Shown: piece by piece, positions 52,763 through 61,017 of the stretch
Layout of the letters: each line of letters starts with the position of its first letter
How positions within the stretch are numbered: position 1 is the first letter of the stretch
Origin: Colimorpha sp045640985
Lineage (GTDB): Bacteria > Bacteroidota > Bacteroidia > Bacteroidales > P3
Direction of reading: 5' to 3'
Assembly: GCA_045640985.1 (NCBI GenBank)
Contig: JAZUFZ010000021.1
Span: 1-64,000, forward strand
DNA length: 64,000 nucleotides
Translations under genes and position numbers: made by a program
The notes under the pieces: generated by a model
Database searches by the model: none
Seen by the model: only the letters and a program-made list of their open reading frames with translations
Told to the model about the DNA's origin: nothing

Positions 52763-53728
52763 TTATATTTTTACGACGGCTATCACTATTATTCCCAGCA
52801 GCAGGATATCTGCTATCCATACTTTCCGCTTGAAGTTCAGCAGGCATATCGTCCCCATAAAGGCAGCGCTTATGGCGAATATCGCGGTGTTGAGCGGCAG
52901 CAGAGGTGTGTAGAACAGCACGATCAGGCCTGCCAGCATAGGTGCTGCTATGGTTTTTGCGCACTTCTGGACTACCATTGGCTGTTCGCTCTCGTATTCA
53001 AGGCCTTTGATGACTGCCACCAGTATTACGGCCAGCATCAGTCCGCTTCCTATCCAGCTCCATACCGACCCTTCTGCCGTGAGTCTGAATCCTTGCAGGT
53101 CCTGCCATAGTGCCGTTGCGGTTTCCGCGAGCGTGCCCTGGCAGAAAAGAATGAATCCTACCGGTATCAGCGGAGCAAGGAATCCCAGCAGCGCCATGAT
53201 AATGTCATGAACATTATACAGTTTGTAGGTGGTAAACAGCACAAGCAGCGGTATCCACATCCATGCCATAGGGGCATACACCATCATTCCAAGGCCGATC
53301 ATCGTGCCGCCCATGAACACATCGTCGCGGGTAATGCTCAGGTTGGCGTCGGAAAGCAGATAGGGGAGCGCCAGTATGAAAATCAGGTTCGTTACCACTA
53401 TTGGGGTTAAAGTGAGCGCTTCCCCGGAGGTGCTCATCATCACAATATACAGCAGCATCGGCAGCAGCGAACTCTGGGAAAGCAGTTTGTAATTATAAAG
53501 GATCATATTCAGCAGCAGCCCTTCTCCTACAACTGAAAAAAAAGCGATGAATGTGGCTGTATATGGGTGCCCGGAAAGCCATCTTTGCAGCATTTCGTAG
53601 GCTATTGACCCTCTTGATATGCTGTTCATATCCGGCGGCGCAATAAATGACGGAAGCCATAGCACTACGGCAACAATCACTACTACAATTATTTGGGCTA
53701 CGATGCCACCTTTGAACAGCTTTATCAC
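52763..53728 (-). CDS. Polytopic membrane protein, DUF6427-like
   Basis: The 321-residue protein has about nine or ten membrane helices and no catalytic motif that I recognise. The layout (MIKLFKGGIVAQIIVVVIVA at the start, GEALTLTPIVVTNLIFILAL near 103-122) fits the Bacteroidetes DUF6427 family. That assignment is from memory of the family layout and is tentative. It is the first gene of a leftward operon with a consensus promoter. Confidence 0.6.
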   Translation of the reverse strand: MIKLFKGGIVAQIIVVVIVAVVLWLPSFIAPPDMNSISRGSIAYEMLQRWLSGHPYTATFIAFFSVVGEGLLLNMILYNYKLLSQSSLLPMLLYIVMMSTSGEALTLTPIVVTNLIFILALPYLLSDANLSITRDDVFMGGTMIGLGMMVYAPMAWMWIPLLVLFTTYKLYNVHDIIMALLGFLAPLIPVGFILFCQGTLAETATALWQDLQGFRLTAEGSVWSWIGSGLMLAVILVAVIKGLEYESEQPMVVQKCAKTIAAPMLAGLIVLFYTPLLPLNTAIFAISAAFMGTICLLNFKRKVWIADILLLGIIVIAVVKI

Positions 53729-53759
53729 GTCTATTTATATTCTTTTATATTCAAAAATG

Positions 53760-53791
53760 CAAAGATACGAATTAATTTTGAATTGACCAAA
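53760..53791 (-). promoter_or_regulatory. Promoter of the leftward operon at the strand switch
   Basis: On the minus strand, TTTG (53788-53791) and TATCTTTG (53760-53767) are 20 bp apart. It drives the DUF6427-like gene, rnhB and the genes after them. Confidence 0.75.
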
Positions 53792-53879
53792 ATTTTTTTT
53801 CTTTTCTTGTTCGGCTGGCGCGCTTTTCCACAGCTGCCGGACTTCCTTTGGCAAAATACTCCGGTTTCCATAGAGAAAT

Positions 53880-53910
53880 TTTGTCATATCAATAAATCTT
53901 TGTAATTTTG
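53880..53910 (+). promoter_or_regulatory. Promoter of the acetyltransferase gene
   Basis: TTTG (53880-53883) and TAATTTTG (53903-53910) are 19 bp apart. The element overlaps an upstream in-frame ATG at 53908, so translation must start later, at 53935. Confidence 0.8.
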
Positions 53911-53934
53911 CATCCGGAATCAAAGCCCTTGATT

Positions 53935-54447
53935 ATGGTCTCTCAGGAACGTAAAGTAAAACTTTCAACCATTGATGATATTGAACAGATATTGAGTATG
54001 TTCGACTATTCAAGAAGTATCATGCGCAATAATGGAAATCTCACGCAATGGGTGAACGGATATCCGAGCGAAGAGGTGCTTTGTGAGGACATTTCCCGTC
54101 ATCAGAGTTTCGTAATCGAGGAACGGGGACGGCTGATTGGTACTTTTGCTTTCATCATCGGGCAGGACCCGACTTACACGAGAATTTACGACGGTTCATG
54201 GCTGCATGACGAGCGGCGCTATGGGACCATTCATCGTCTGGCCTGTGTGCCAGGCACTTCCCGTGTGGCGCAGACCACTTTCCAGTGGGCGGCTTCGCAG
54301 ATACCGGCCTTGCGGGCGGATACCCATCACGATAACCTTATTATGCGACATGTGCTGGAATCGTTCGGCTTTCAGTATCGTGGGGTCATCTTTGTGGCCG
54401 ACGGCACGCCCCGTGACGCGTATCAGTATTTTTTCCCGCTGCGTTGA
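53935..54447 (+). CDS. GNAT family N-acetyltransferase
   Basis: The 170-residue protein has a GNAT fold: VKLSTIDDIEQILSMFDYSR, RLIGTFAFIIG, HRLACVPGTSRVAQTTFQW (coenzyme A-binding region) and ADTHHDNLIMRHVLESFGFQ. The acceptor is unknown. The ATG at 53935 was chosen because the promoter covers the ATG at 53908. It is the first rightward gene after the strand switch. Confidence 0.85.
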   Translation: MVSQERKVKLSTIDDIEQILSMFDYSRSIMRNNGNLTQWVNGYPSEEVLCEDISRHQSFVIEERGRLIGTFAFIIGQDPTYTRIYDGSWLHDERRYGTIHRLACVPGTSRVAQTTFQWAASQIPALRADTHHDNLIMRHVLESFGFQYRGVIFVADGTPRDAYQYFFPLR

Positions 54448-54594
54448 TTTTTCCCGATAACCCTTATTCCACGTCCAAATTCCAATATATTAAAGTATTG
54501 GTGTAACCTGTATATTATAAAGCATTATTCCTTAGCGTTTTTGCTTTCATTGCTGCTTCTTCTTTGTTGTTTCCTTTTTCTGTCCCTTCTCTGT

Positions 54595-54713
54595 GGTAAC
54601 TCCCTTCTATCTTCTTTTTATCTCCAGTTTATCTTCTTTTTATCTCTTATTCTAAGGACAAAAGATAAAGTGGAGATAAAAAGAAGATAAAAAGAAGATA
54701 AGAGGGAGTTACC
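54595..54713. repeat. Long palindrome, copy C (119 bp), with arms in 11-bp units
   Basis: It runs from GGTAACTCCC to GGGAGTTACC. The left arm has blocks TATCTTCTTTT, TATCTCCAGTT, TATCTTCTTTT and TATCTCTTATT in 11-bp phase; the right arm is an imperfect complement. It has the same orientation and length as copy B. It lies between the acetyltransferase gene and the GC-rich array. Confidence 0.88.
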
Positions 54714-54745
54714 TCGGTAAAAGCCCATTGCTGAGAGGGTTGGAT

Positions 54746-54877
54746 CAGGGAATATCCAGGACCGGGCGGAACGGGTGCGAGAAGGGCACAGAACGGATGC
54801 GGAACGGGCGCGAGAAGGATACAGAACGGATGCGGGAAGGGCGCGGGAAGGGTAGGAGAAGGGCGCGGGAGGGGATT
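54746..54877. repeat. Twelve-unit GC-rich 11-bp array upstream of oriC/dnaA
   Basis: Successive 11-mers read CAGGGAATATC, CAGGACCGGGC, GGAACGGGTGC, GAGAAGGGCAC, AGAACGGATGC, GGAACGGGCGC, GAGAAGGATAC, AGAACGGATGC, GGGAAGGGCGC, GGGAAGGGTAG, GAGAAGGGCGC, GGGAGGGGATT. The first unit is close to the CAGGGAGATAC units at 30438, which links the GC-rich and TATCTC classes. Open frames across it give only low-complexity peptides. Confidence 0.85.
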
Positions 54878-54904
54878 CTGTCGGGGGCGTCCGGCAGGGT
54901 TTTC

Positions 54905-55644
54905 GGAGGTGTGGATAAGGTTGGGTTATCAACTATCGATTGTAGAAAAGTTTCTGATAGCGGAGAAAAAAAGAAAAAATAATTTTGAGAAATTTCTTTT
55001 GTCTGTTCCATCGGAAGAGGTCACGGGAGGAGATGATTTGCGGAAGATAACTGTCAAGATTATCAATTCCATAACCTATATGAGCGGAATTCCCGGAGAA
55101 ATGAAAAGTCTCAGAAATGTTAAAAAATGAAATGTTGAAAAACGGAAAAATGAAATTTTGTTTTCCACAAAGTTATGGTGATAACTTTATAACTGTATTG
55201 ATAATGAACGAGATATGAAAAATGCTTCGTTTGTAGGGTATTGAAAATTAAGTTGTTGAGATAACGTATTTCATTATCAGCGTATTAAAAAATTACTCAT
55301 TTATATTCCGCACAAAAACAACATATTATAAAGTTATCAACAAAATATCTGATTTTGGGTCAAAAATCGAAAAAAAAAATAAAATATTGAAAAATATTGC
55401 TATAAAGAAAAGGTGTATGTCAGGGGTATATGTTGTATAAAACGCTGAAAATTAGTGTTATTTTGTCTGTGCAGGAATTGGTGCTGCTGAAAAAGTGCGA
55501 AATCTTTATGAAAAAAAAGTGATATGTGCAAATTTTTTTTTTACCAATTAGATTGTAAATTATGTAGAACTTTGCAAACAGAAGATAACAATGCAGAATT
55601 TATCTAAGTAGTATAAAATCAACACATAGAATCGATATAGTAAC
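54905..55644. other. Candidate replication origin (oriC) upstream of dnaA
   Basis: About 740 bp without a supportable gene, increasingly AT-rich toward dnaA. DnaA-box-like 9-mers: perfect TTATCCACA on the minus strand (54910-54918); one-mismatch TTTTCCACA (55161-55169) and TTATCAACA (55334-55342); weaker TTATCAACT (54926-54934), TTATCACCA (minus, 55176-55184) and TTATCAATT (55060-55068). Transcription runs leftward on its left and rightward on its right, as expected when both forks start here. Confidence 0.6.
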
Positions 55645-57093
55645 ATGGAGAACATTTACGAGATTGTTTGGAAAAAGTGTCTGGCAGTGATAAAGGACAA
55701 TTTTGGGCCTGAGGGAGAGAATATCTACAAGACCTGGTTTGAGCCTATTGTTCCTGTGAAGTTGGAAGGCAGCGTGCTGACCCTTCAGGTGCCGAGCTAC
55801 TTTTTCTACGATTGGCTGGATACCCATTATATAGATTTATTAAAGCGTACCATCCGTATGCAGCTGGGCCCGGAGGGACGTATTAATTATAGTATAGTAA
55901 TGGATCAGAGCATTTCCAACGAGCCTATTACGTCTCAGGTTCCGTCGGCTGGCCATCAGTCGCTGTACAACCGTCCGGTGGATATCCCTCTGGATATTAC
56001 CGAGGAGGGTAAGGGTGGAATGATGAATCCGTTCATTTTCCCAGGTATCAAGAAGATGAAGGTGTATTCCCAGTTGAACGATGCTTATACATTAGATAAT
56101 TATGTGGAGGGGGAATGCAACCGGCTGGCCCGTGCGGCTGGTTTCGCGGTGGCTCGTGATCCGGGCAAGACGGCTTTCAATCCCTTGCTGCTTCATGGCG
56201 GCGTGGGTCTCGGAAAGACGCATCTCGCCAATGCTATCGGTTTGAAATCGAAAGAACTGCATCCAGACAAGACCGTTCTCTATGTAACTTCGGAACAGTT
56301 CCTCCAGCAGTATGCCGAGGCGGGAAGAAATGGCACTACGAGTGATTTCGTCCATTTCTATGAGATGATTGATGTGCTGATTATTGACGATATCCAGTTC
56401 TGGTCCAACAAGGCTCCCAAGACCCAGGAGGCGTTCTTCCATATTTTCAACTATCTTCATCAGAACGGAAAGCAGCTGATTATCACTTCTGACAAGGCTC
56501 CTTCGGAGCTGGCTGGCCTGGAGCCCCGTCTGATTTCCCGACTGAAATGGGGCCTTTCGGCTGAACTGCAGGCTCCGGATGTGGAAACCCGTATGGCTAT
56601 CCTCCGCCAGAAGCTCTACAACGACGGTATTACGATGCCGAACGAGGTGATTGAATATATCGCTTATAATATTAATACTAATGTCCGCGAGCTTGAAGGG
56701 GCGCTGATTTCTCTGATTGCCCAGTCGTCACTCAACAAGAAGGAGATTACCCTTGAGCTGGCTAAGCAGATGGTGGATAAGTTCGTGAAGAGCACTTCCC
56801 GCGAAATCACGATTGACTATATCCAGAAGGTGGTGTGCGATTATTTCAATATTCCTATTGAAAGCATCCAGTCGCGTACCCGCAAGCGTGAGATCGTGCA
56901 GGCGCGCCAGCTGACGATGTATTTCGCCAAGAAGATGACGAAATCCAGTCTGGCCATCATCGGTCTGCAATGCGGAAACAAAGACCATGCTACGGTGCTT
57001 CACGCCTGCAAGACTATCGCCAATATGGTGGACACGGACAAGCAGTTCCGCTACTGGGTGGATGACATCGAGAAAAAATTCCGCGAGATATGA
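55645..57093 (+). CDS. dnaA: Chromosomal replication initiator DnaA
   Basis: The 482-residue protein has domain I (about 1-90, YKTWFEPIVP), a short linker, and the AAA+ domain with Walker A GGVGLGKT (185-192) and Walker B LIIDD (D248, D249). The C-terminal helix-turn-helix domain has the signature CGNKDHATVLHACKTI. It opens oriC. The unusually long AT-rich upstream region has box-like sites, which suggests autoregulation. It overlaps the flavin reductase gene by 4 bp. Confidence 0.98.
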   Translation: MENIYEIVWKKCLAVIKDNFGPEGENIYKTWFEPIVPVKLEGSVLTLQVPSYFFYDWLDTHYIDLLKRTIRMQLGPEGRINYSIVMDQSISNEPITSQVPSAGHQSLYNRPVDIPLDITEEGKGGMMNPFIFPGIKKMKVYSQLNDAYTLDNYVEGECNRLARAAGFAVARDPGKTAFNPLLLHGGVGLGKTHLANAIGLKSKELHPDKTVLYVTSEQFLQQYAEAGRNGTTSDFVHFYEMIDVLIIDDIQFWSNKAPKTQEAFFHIFNYLHQNGKQLIITSDKAPSELAGLEPRLISRLKWGLSAELQAPDVETRMAILRQKLYNDGITMPNEVIEYIAYNINTNVRELEGALISLIAQSSLNKKEITLELAKQMVDKFVKSTSREITIDYIQKVVCDYFNIPIESIQSRTRKREIVQARQLTMYFAKKMTKSSLAIIGLQCGNKDHATVLHACKTIANMVDTDKQFRYWVDDIEKKFREI

Positions 57094-57656
57094 AAATTCC
57101 GTTCAAGCCAGGAACCATGATCTATCCGTTGCCGGCGGTAATGGTGAGTTGTGGGGATTGTGAAGAAAACTATAATATCATGACGGTGGCGTGGACGGGT
57201 ACGATTTGTACCAATCCGCCGATGTGCTATATCTCTGTGCGTAAGGAACGTCATTCTCATGATATCATCAAGCAGACAGGCGAATTTGTGCTGAACCTCA
57301 CCACGGTGGATCTGGCAAAGGCTACCGACTGGTGCGGAGTCAAGAGCGGGAGAGAGGTGAACAAGTTCAAGGAACTGCATCTTACCCCGGAGAAGGCACA
57401 GATTGTGAAGGCTCCGCTCATTGGCGAGTCTCCGTTGAATATCGAATGCCAGGTGGTGGAAATAAAGGAACTGGGAAGCCATGATATGTTTATTGCCAAT
57501 GTGGTGGCGGTAAACGCAGAGGAAAGCCTCATGGACAAATCAACGGGTGCCTTTCAGTTCAACCATGCCAAACCGTTGGCCTATTCCCATGGAAAATATT
57601 ACGGGCTGGGCGAGAAAATCGGCGGTTTCGGCTTCAGCGTGAAAAAAAAGAAATAA
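57090..57656 (+). CDS. Flavin reductase family (FMN-binding) protein
   Basis: The 188-residue protein has the split-barrel FMN-binding fold: MVSCGDCEENYNIMTVAWTG, TICTNPPMCYISVRKERHSH, FVLNLTTVDLAKATDWCGVK. It probably reduces FMN or binds it as a cofactor; the partner is unknown. The ATG lies inside the dnaA stop (ATGA), so it is translationally coupled to dnaA. Confidence 0.9.
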   Translation: MKIPFKPGTMIYPLPAVMVSCGDCEENYNIMTVAWTGTICTNPPMCYISVRKERHSHDIIKQTGEFVLNLTTVDLAKATDWCGVKSGREVNKFKELHLTPEKAQIVKAPLIGESPLNIECQVVEIKELGSHDMFIANVVAVNAEESLMDKSTGAFQFNHAKPLAYSHGKYYGLGEKIGGFGFSVKKKK

Positions 57657-57659
57657 ATT

Positions 57660-58592
57660 ATGAATATTGTTTGCGTAGAACCTTTAGGAATCAGCAAGGA
57701 AAACTTCGAGATTCTCAAATCCAAGTTTGCTGAACAAGGTCATCAGTTTGAATATTATTTAGACCGTAACGAAGAAGAAACTGTATTGGCTGAACGTATG
57801 CGCGAGGCCGATATCGCGGTAATCTCCAACATAAAGCTTACGGCTGAAACACTCTCGGAATGCGGAAATCTGAAATATCTCTCGGTGGCATTTACGGGGC
57901 TGGATCATATCGATCTGGATTATTGTGCCCAGCATAACATCGAAGTCCAGAACGCAGCCGGTTATTCTACCGTGGCAGTAAGCGAGCTGGCAATAGGACT
58001 GATGCTTGACGTGCTCCGCCATATCACGGAACTCCACACCAATACCCTGCTTGGAATGACAAGGGAGGGATTCCTGGGACGTGAACTGCACGGCAAGACT
58101 GTGGGCGTTGTCGGTACGGGCGCCATCGGAACTGCCGTCTGCCGTCTTCTCCTGGCTTTCGGATGCAAGGTCCTGGCCTATAACCGCAGCGAACATGACG
58201 AAATCAGGCAGATGGGCATTCAATATGTTTCCCTGGAGACCCTTTTGCAGGAAAGCGATATCGTAACGCTGCATGTCCCTCTGACTAAGGAGACGACCCA
58301 CCTGATAGGCGCAAAGGAACTGGCCCTGATGAAACCCTCAGCAATCCTTATCAATACCGCCCGCGGCAATGTGGTGGATATCCCTGCCTTGGCAGAGGCG
58401 CTGGATGAAGGCCGTATCGCCGGTGCCGGCATCGACGTATTCGAGAAAGAACCGCCACTCGAAGAAGAGCATCCATTGCTCCAGGTGGATAATTGCGTGC
58501 TGGTTCCCCATATCGGCTATGCTTCCCGCGAAGCATTTGACATCCGTGCGGATATTGTCTTCGGACACGTACAGGAATATCTGAACCGATAA
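57660..58592 (+). CDS. D-isomer-specific 2-hydroxyacid dehydrogenase
   Basis: The 310-residue NAD-dependent enzyme has GxGxxG in VVGTGAIG (G152-G157), and the catalytic Arg235 (INTARGNVVD), Glu264 (GIDVFEKEPP) and His284 (VPHIGYAS). It could act on hydroxypyruvate, glycerate or lactate; the substrate cannot be read. It lies 3 bp after the flavin reductase gene and ends at a strong terminator. Confidence 0.93.
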   Translation: MNIVCVEPLGISKENFEILKSKFAEQGHQFEYYLDRNEEETVLAERMREADIAVISNIKLTAETLSECGNLKYLSVAFTGLDHIDLDYCAQHNIEVQNAAGYSTVAVSELAIGLMLDVLRHITELHTNTLLGMTREGFLGRELHGKTVGVVGTGAIGTAVCRLLLAFGCKVLAYNRSEHDEIRQMGIQYVSLETLLQESDIVTLHVPLTKETTHLIGAKELALMKPSAILINTARGNVVDIPALAEALDEGRIAGAGIDVFEKEPPLEEEHPLLQVDNCVLVPHIGYASREAFDIRADIVFGHVQEYLNR

Positions 58593-58615
58593 AGAAATAT
58601 GAAAATCAATCGTTT

Positions 58616-58648
58616 AGGATGTGCAGGAAGTAGTGCACATCCTTTTTT
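58616..58648 (+). terminator. Strong intrinsic terminator of the dnaA operon
   Basis: A perfect 10-bp stem AGGATGTGCA / TGCACATCCT with loop GGAAGTAG is followed by five more T (six counting the stem's last base). It closes the dnaA-flavin reductase-dehydrogenase unit 23 bp after the last stop. Confidence 0.95.
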
Positions 58649-58704
58649 GTAAAAAAAATTTGCATTTCTTGCAACAAAATGACCGTTTTTGGAGTCTTAT
58701 ATGC

Positions 58705-59232
58705 ATGAACAGAATGTCAGACGAGGATATTGTCAAAGGTTGTATCAAAGGCAATGAAGTTGCCTGCAAGCAGCTTTATGACACTTTCGCCCCCCAGATG
58801 ATGGGGGTCTGTATGCGATATGCTGGCTCTGTTTCCGAGGCTCAGGAAGTGATGCACGACGGCATGATGAAAGTCTTCAGGAAACTGAATACACTGAAAG
58901 ACTACAGCCGGTTGAAGAGCTGGGTATATGCCACCGTGCTGAATACGGCCATCACTTACGCCAGCCGCCAGAACCACAACGTGGATTTTGTCGAATATGT
59001 GGAAAATATTGCCGTCGCCCAGGATTATGATGTCTATGAAGAAGAATATCTCCTGAAAGTCATACAATCCCTTCCCGTCCGGTATCGGCTGGTGTTCAAC
59101 ATGCACGAGATAGACGGTTACTCATTTGAAGAGATAGCCTCGGAACTTAAATTGGAACCAAGTTCAGTACGGTCAATATTGGCGAGAGCCAGAAAAATGT
59201 TACAGGAAAAACTCAAAGATCATGAACGATAA
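58705..59232 (+). CDS. ECF-type RNA polymerase sigma factor
   Basis: The 175-residue sigma-70 family protein has region 2 (DEDIVKGCIKGNEVACKQLYDTF; EAQEVMHDGMMKVFRKLNTL) and region 4 (LPVRYRLVFNMHEIDGYSFE; SVRSILARARKMLQEKL). The start at 58705 (MNRMSDEDIV) was chosen because the longer frame runs back into the terminator. It overlaps the next gene by 11 bp, which encodes its likely antagonist. Confidence 0.92.
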   Translation: MNRMSDEDIVKGCIKGNEVACKQLYDTFAPQMMGVCMRYAGSVSEAQEVMHDGMMKVFRKLNTLKDYSRLKSWVYATVLNTAITYASRQNHNVDFVEYVENIAVAQDYDVYEEEYLLKVIQSLPVRYRLVFNMHEIDGYSFEEIASELKLEPSSVRSILARARKMLQEKLKDHER

Positions 59233-60043
59233 ATTAAAGAATCTGTCAGTAAATCCAGCCCCGGAAGTCTGGGACTCAATCTCACATTCCCTTCGTCGCC
59301 GGCAACACCTGCGCCGGGTACTTACGGGCGCAGCAGTGATTGCCGTAACCGGTGTAGCCGTAACAGTACTACTGTTGAATAAACCAGCCGAACCGCAGTC
59401 TCCAGCGATAGCAGCGAATACCGTCATCACGGAATCTCCGGAGATATCGTCTGAAAAGACCGTCATACCGGAAGAAATCCCGGAGCAGCAGATATCAGTC
59501 GAGCCGGAAGCAGCAGTAGCCGCGAACCGCGCCGAAACGGCAGCCGCCAGACCGGCCTCAAATCTTCCAAAGATAGCACCGGCTCCCGCAATGAACGCAC
59601 TGCAGGAACAAATGCCAGAGTTGTACGAAGCCCAGGAGACCCCGGCAGCATCAGCCGTCAGCGAAGCCGTCGCAGCAATGCTGGAAGATGAGCGGACCAC
59701 CGTCGTCAATACGGTTTCCGGAAGCGAAATGACCACCGCAGCAAAGAGCACCACCGAAGAGACACCGATACTATGGATACCCAATGCCTTTGCACCGGAA
59801 GGAGACGTAGATGCCAACCGGACATTCAAGGCGGTACCCAGTCAGGCAGTCACAGATTTTCAGATGTATATCTTCTCAAGGTCAGGCCAGGAAGTATTCC
59901 ACACCACCAATATCACCACAGCCTGGGACGGCAGGAAAAACGGCGTACTGCTACCCCAGTCCGCCTACGTCTATCTCGTGAAATACAAGGACAACAAAGG
60001 CATAGTCCACACCCAGAAAGGAACAGTAACCTTGATCCGATAG
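59222..60043 (+). CDS. Putative anti-sigma factor with a gliding/T9SS-type C-terminal domain
   Basis: The 273-residue protein has a short cytoplasmic N-terminus (about 1-32, VNPAPEVWDSISHSLRRRQH), one membrane helix (about 34-52) and a low-complexity Ala/Glu/Pro periplasmic linker (about 55-180). The C-terminal domain (about 185-273: WIPNAFAPEGDVDANRTFKA, FQMYIFSRSGQEVFHTT, TAWDGRKNG) matches the CHU_C gliding motility-associated family. The gene overlap and topology suggest an anti-sigma factor for the ECF protein. There is no signal peptidase site, so it is probably not a secreted T9SS cargo. Confidence 0.78.
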   Translation: MNDKLKNLSVNPAPEVWDSISHSLRRRQHLRRVLTGAAVIAVTGVAVTVLLLNKPAEPQSPAIAANTVITESPEISSEKTVIPEEIPEQQISVEPEAAVAANRAETAAARPASNLPKIAPAPAMNALQEQMPELYEAQETPAASAVSEAVAAMLEDERTTVVNTVSGSEMTTAAKSTTEETPILWIPNAFAPEGDVDANRTFKAVPSQAVTDFQMYIFSRSGQEVFHTTNITTAWDGRKNGVLLPQSAYVYLVKYKDNKGIVHTQKGTVTLIR

Positions 60044-60048
60044 GGAAT

Positions 60049-60154
60049 GTATCATCAAGGCGTCCGAACGTTGCGCAAAGCGAGAGGAGCGCAAGTTCGC
60101 ATGCTTTCCCGAGCCAAAGCAACGTCATTCCGAAGGCGTACTCTCTGATGATAC
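60049..60154. repeat. 106-bp element bounded by GTATCATCA / TGATGATAC
   Basis: Perfect 9-bp terminal inverted repeats enclose a non-coding core with internal complementary stretches (TTGCGCAAAGC, GCGCAAGTTCGC). It starts 5 bp after the stop of the anti-sigma-like gene. It resembles a small REP/MITE-type element, but I cannot match it to a known family. Confidence 0.6.
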
Positions 60155-60513
60155 TTTTCCCACTCAAACAATCTGAAATAAAACCATAGGGGAGGGGCTC
60201 TACCTTCCCTTTTTCTTTTCATTCACCCCCGTTTTTATCTCCCTTCGCGGACTTTGTTGTCATGCACAGCCTTTCCGATCACGAAACGGGGAAAGGTGTA
60301 ATCAATTCATTTTCAGCAGTATCTTAAAACCTGTGCAGGTGATGCAACATCTCTATACAACTTTCGTATAAGGGGCGGGTTTTTATGCCCTAAGGGTATA
60401 ACTCCCCGAAATATTAGAAAATGTTACTTTTTCCTCCTGCATCTCCTGCACACTTTTTTCAAAAACCTTAAATTCAGCAAATTATGCCAAAATGCAAAAG
60501 CAGGCGCTGCTGT

Positions 60514-60590
60514 GGTATCTCCCGGGTATCTCTCTGGTATCTCTCTGGTATCTCCCTGATAACTCCCTGATAGCTCCCTGATGTCTCCCT
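60514..60590. repeat. Seven-unit 11-bp array, GGTATCTCCCT type
   Basis: Units in exact 11-bp phase: GGTATCTCCCG, GGTATCTCTCT, GGTATCTCTCT, GGTATCTCCCT, GATAACTCCCT, GATAGCTCCCT, GATGTCTCCCT. The last three show the change from TATCTC to TAACTC, the form seen at the edges of the long palindromes. Between 60155 and 60513 no gene or clear signal is seen. Confidence 0.85.
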
Positions 60591-60689
60591 CTGGAACCCA
60601 AAAGATACCCGGCGTTTGCCCAGCGGAACCCCGCCAGAAAAACGGAGTTGCCTGCCCCCTGGATCATCAAAGGGTCTGACCCCGTGATG

Positions 60690-60744
60690 ACCCAATTAGC
60701 ACAAAATTGACACAAAATTGACACAAAATTGACACCGAAATGAC
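60690..60744. repeat. AT-rich 11-bp array, ACAAAATTGAC type
   Basis: ACCCAATTAGC is followed by three identical ACAAAATTGAC units and then ACCGAAATGAC, all in 11-bp phase. It is the fourth sequence flavour with this period and lies 100 bp after the TATCTC array. Confidence 0.8.
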
Positions 60745-60787
60745 CCATTCCGACACCGAACCGGCATCCGGCGTCAGAAAGAGTTCG

Positions 60788-60795
60788 TATCTTTG
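60788..60795 (+). promoter_or_regulatory. -7 element upstream of the smalltalk-like ORF
   Basis: TATCTTTG followed by CATCC matches TAnnTTTG. A transcript from here would begin just before the inverted repeat at 60819 and carry it as a 5' leader of about 220 nt. No -33 element is clear. Confidence 0.6.
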
Positions 60796-60818
60796 CATCC
60801 GAAATTGAACACAGGAAA

Positions 60819-60997
60819 TATCACGCAGAAAGCGCAGAATGCGCAGAATCTTGGGAAACTTGGAACTTGAACCCCTAACCACTCAACCTTCAACCCTCAA
60901 CCTTAACCTTAACCTTAACCTTAACCTTAACCATCAACCCTAAACCCTAAACCCTCAACCACTAAACCTTCATTAATTCTGCGCGTTCTGCGTGATA
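60819..60997. repeat. Inverted repeat enclosing telomere-like hexamer and heptamer repeats
   Basis: The 22-bp arms at 60819-60840 and 60976-60997 (TATCACGCAGAAAGCGCAGA... and its complement) differ at one position. Between them lie degenerate AACCCTC/AACCTTC units, then AACCTT repeated about six times, then CCCTAAA repeated. In RNA the arms would close a long, C-rich unstructured loop in the leader of the ORF at 61018. Confidence 0.8.
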
Positions 60998-61017
60998 AAC
61001 CTCTAAACCTTAAACGA

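Noticed and set aside
54728..54982. 84-residue Arg/Gly/Glu-rich ORF and an opposing Pro/Arg/Ser-rich ORF
   Set aside because: Both are translations of the 11-bp GC-rich array (33-bp super-period); low complexity and no homology expected.
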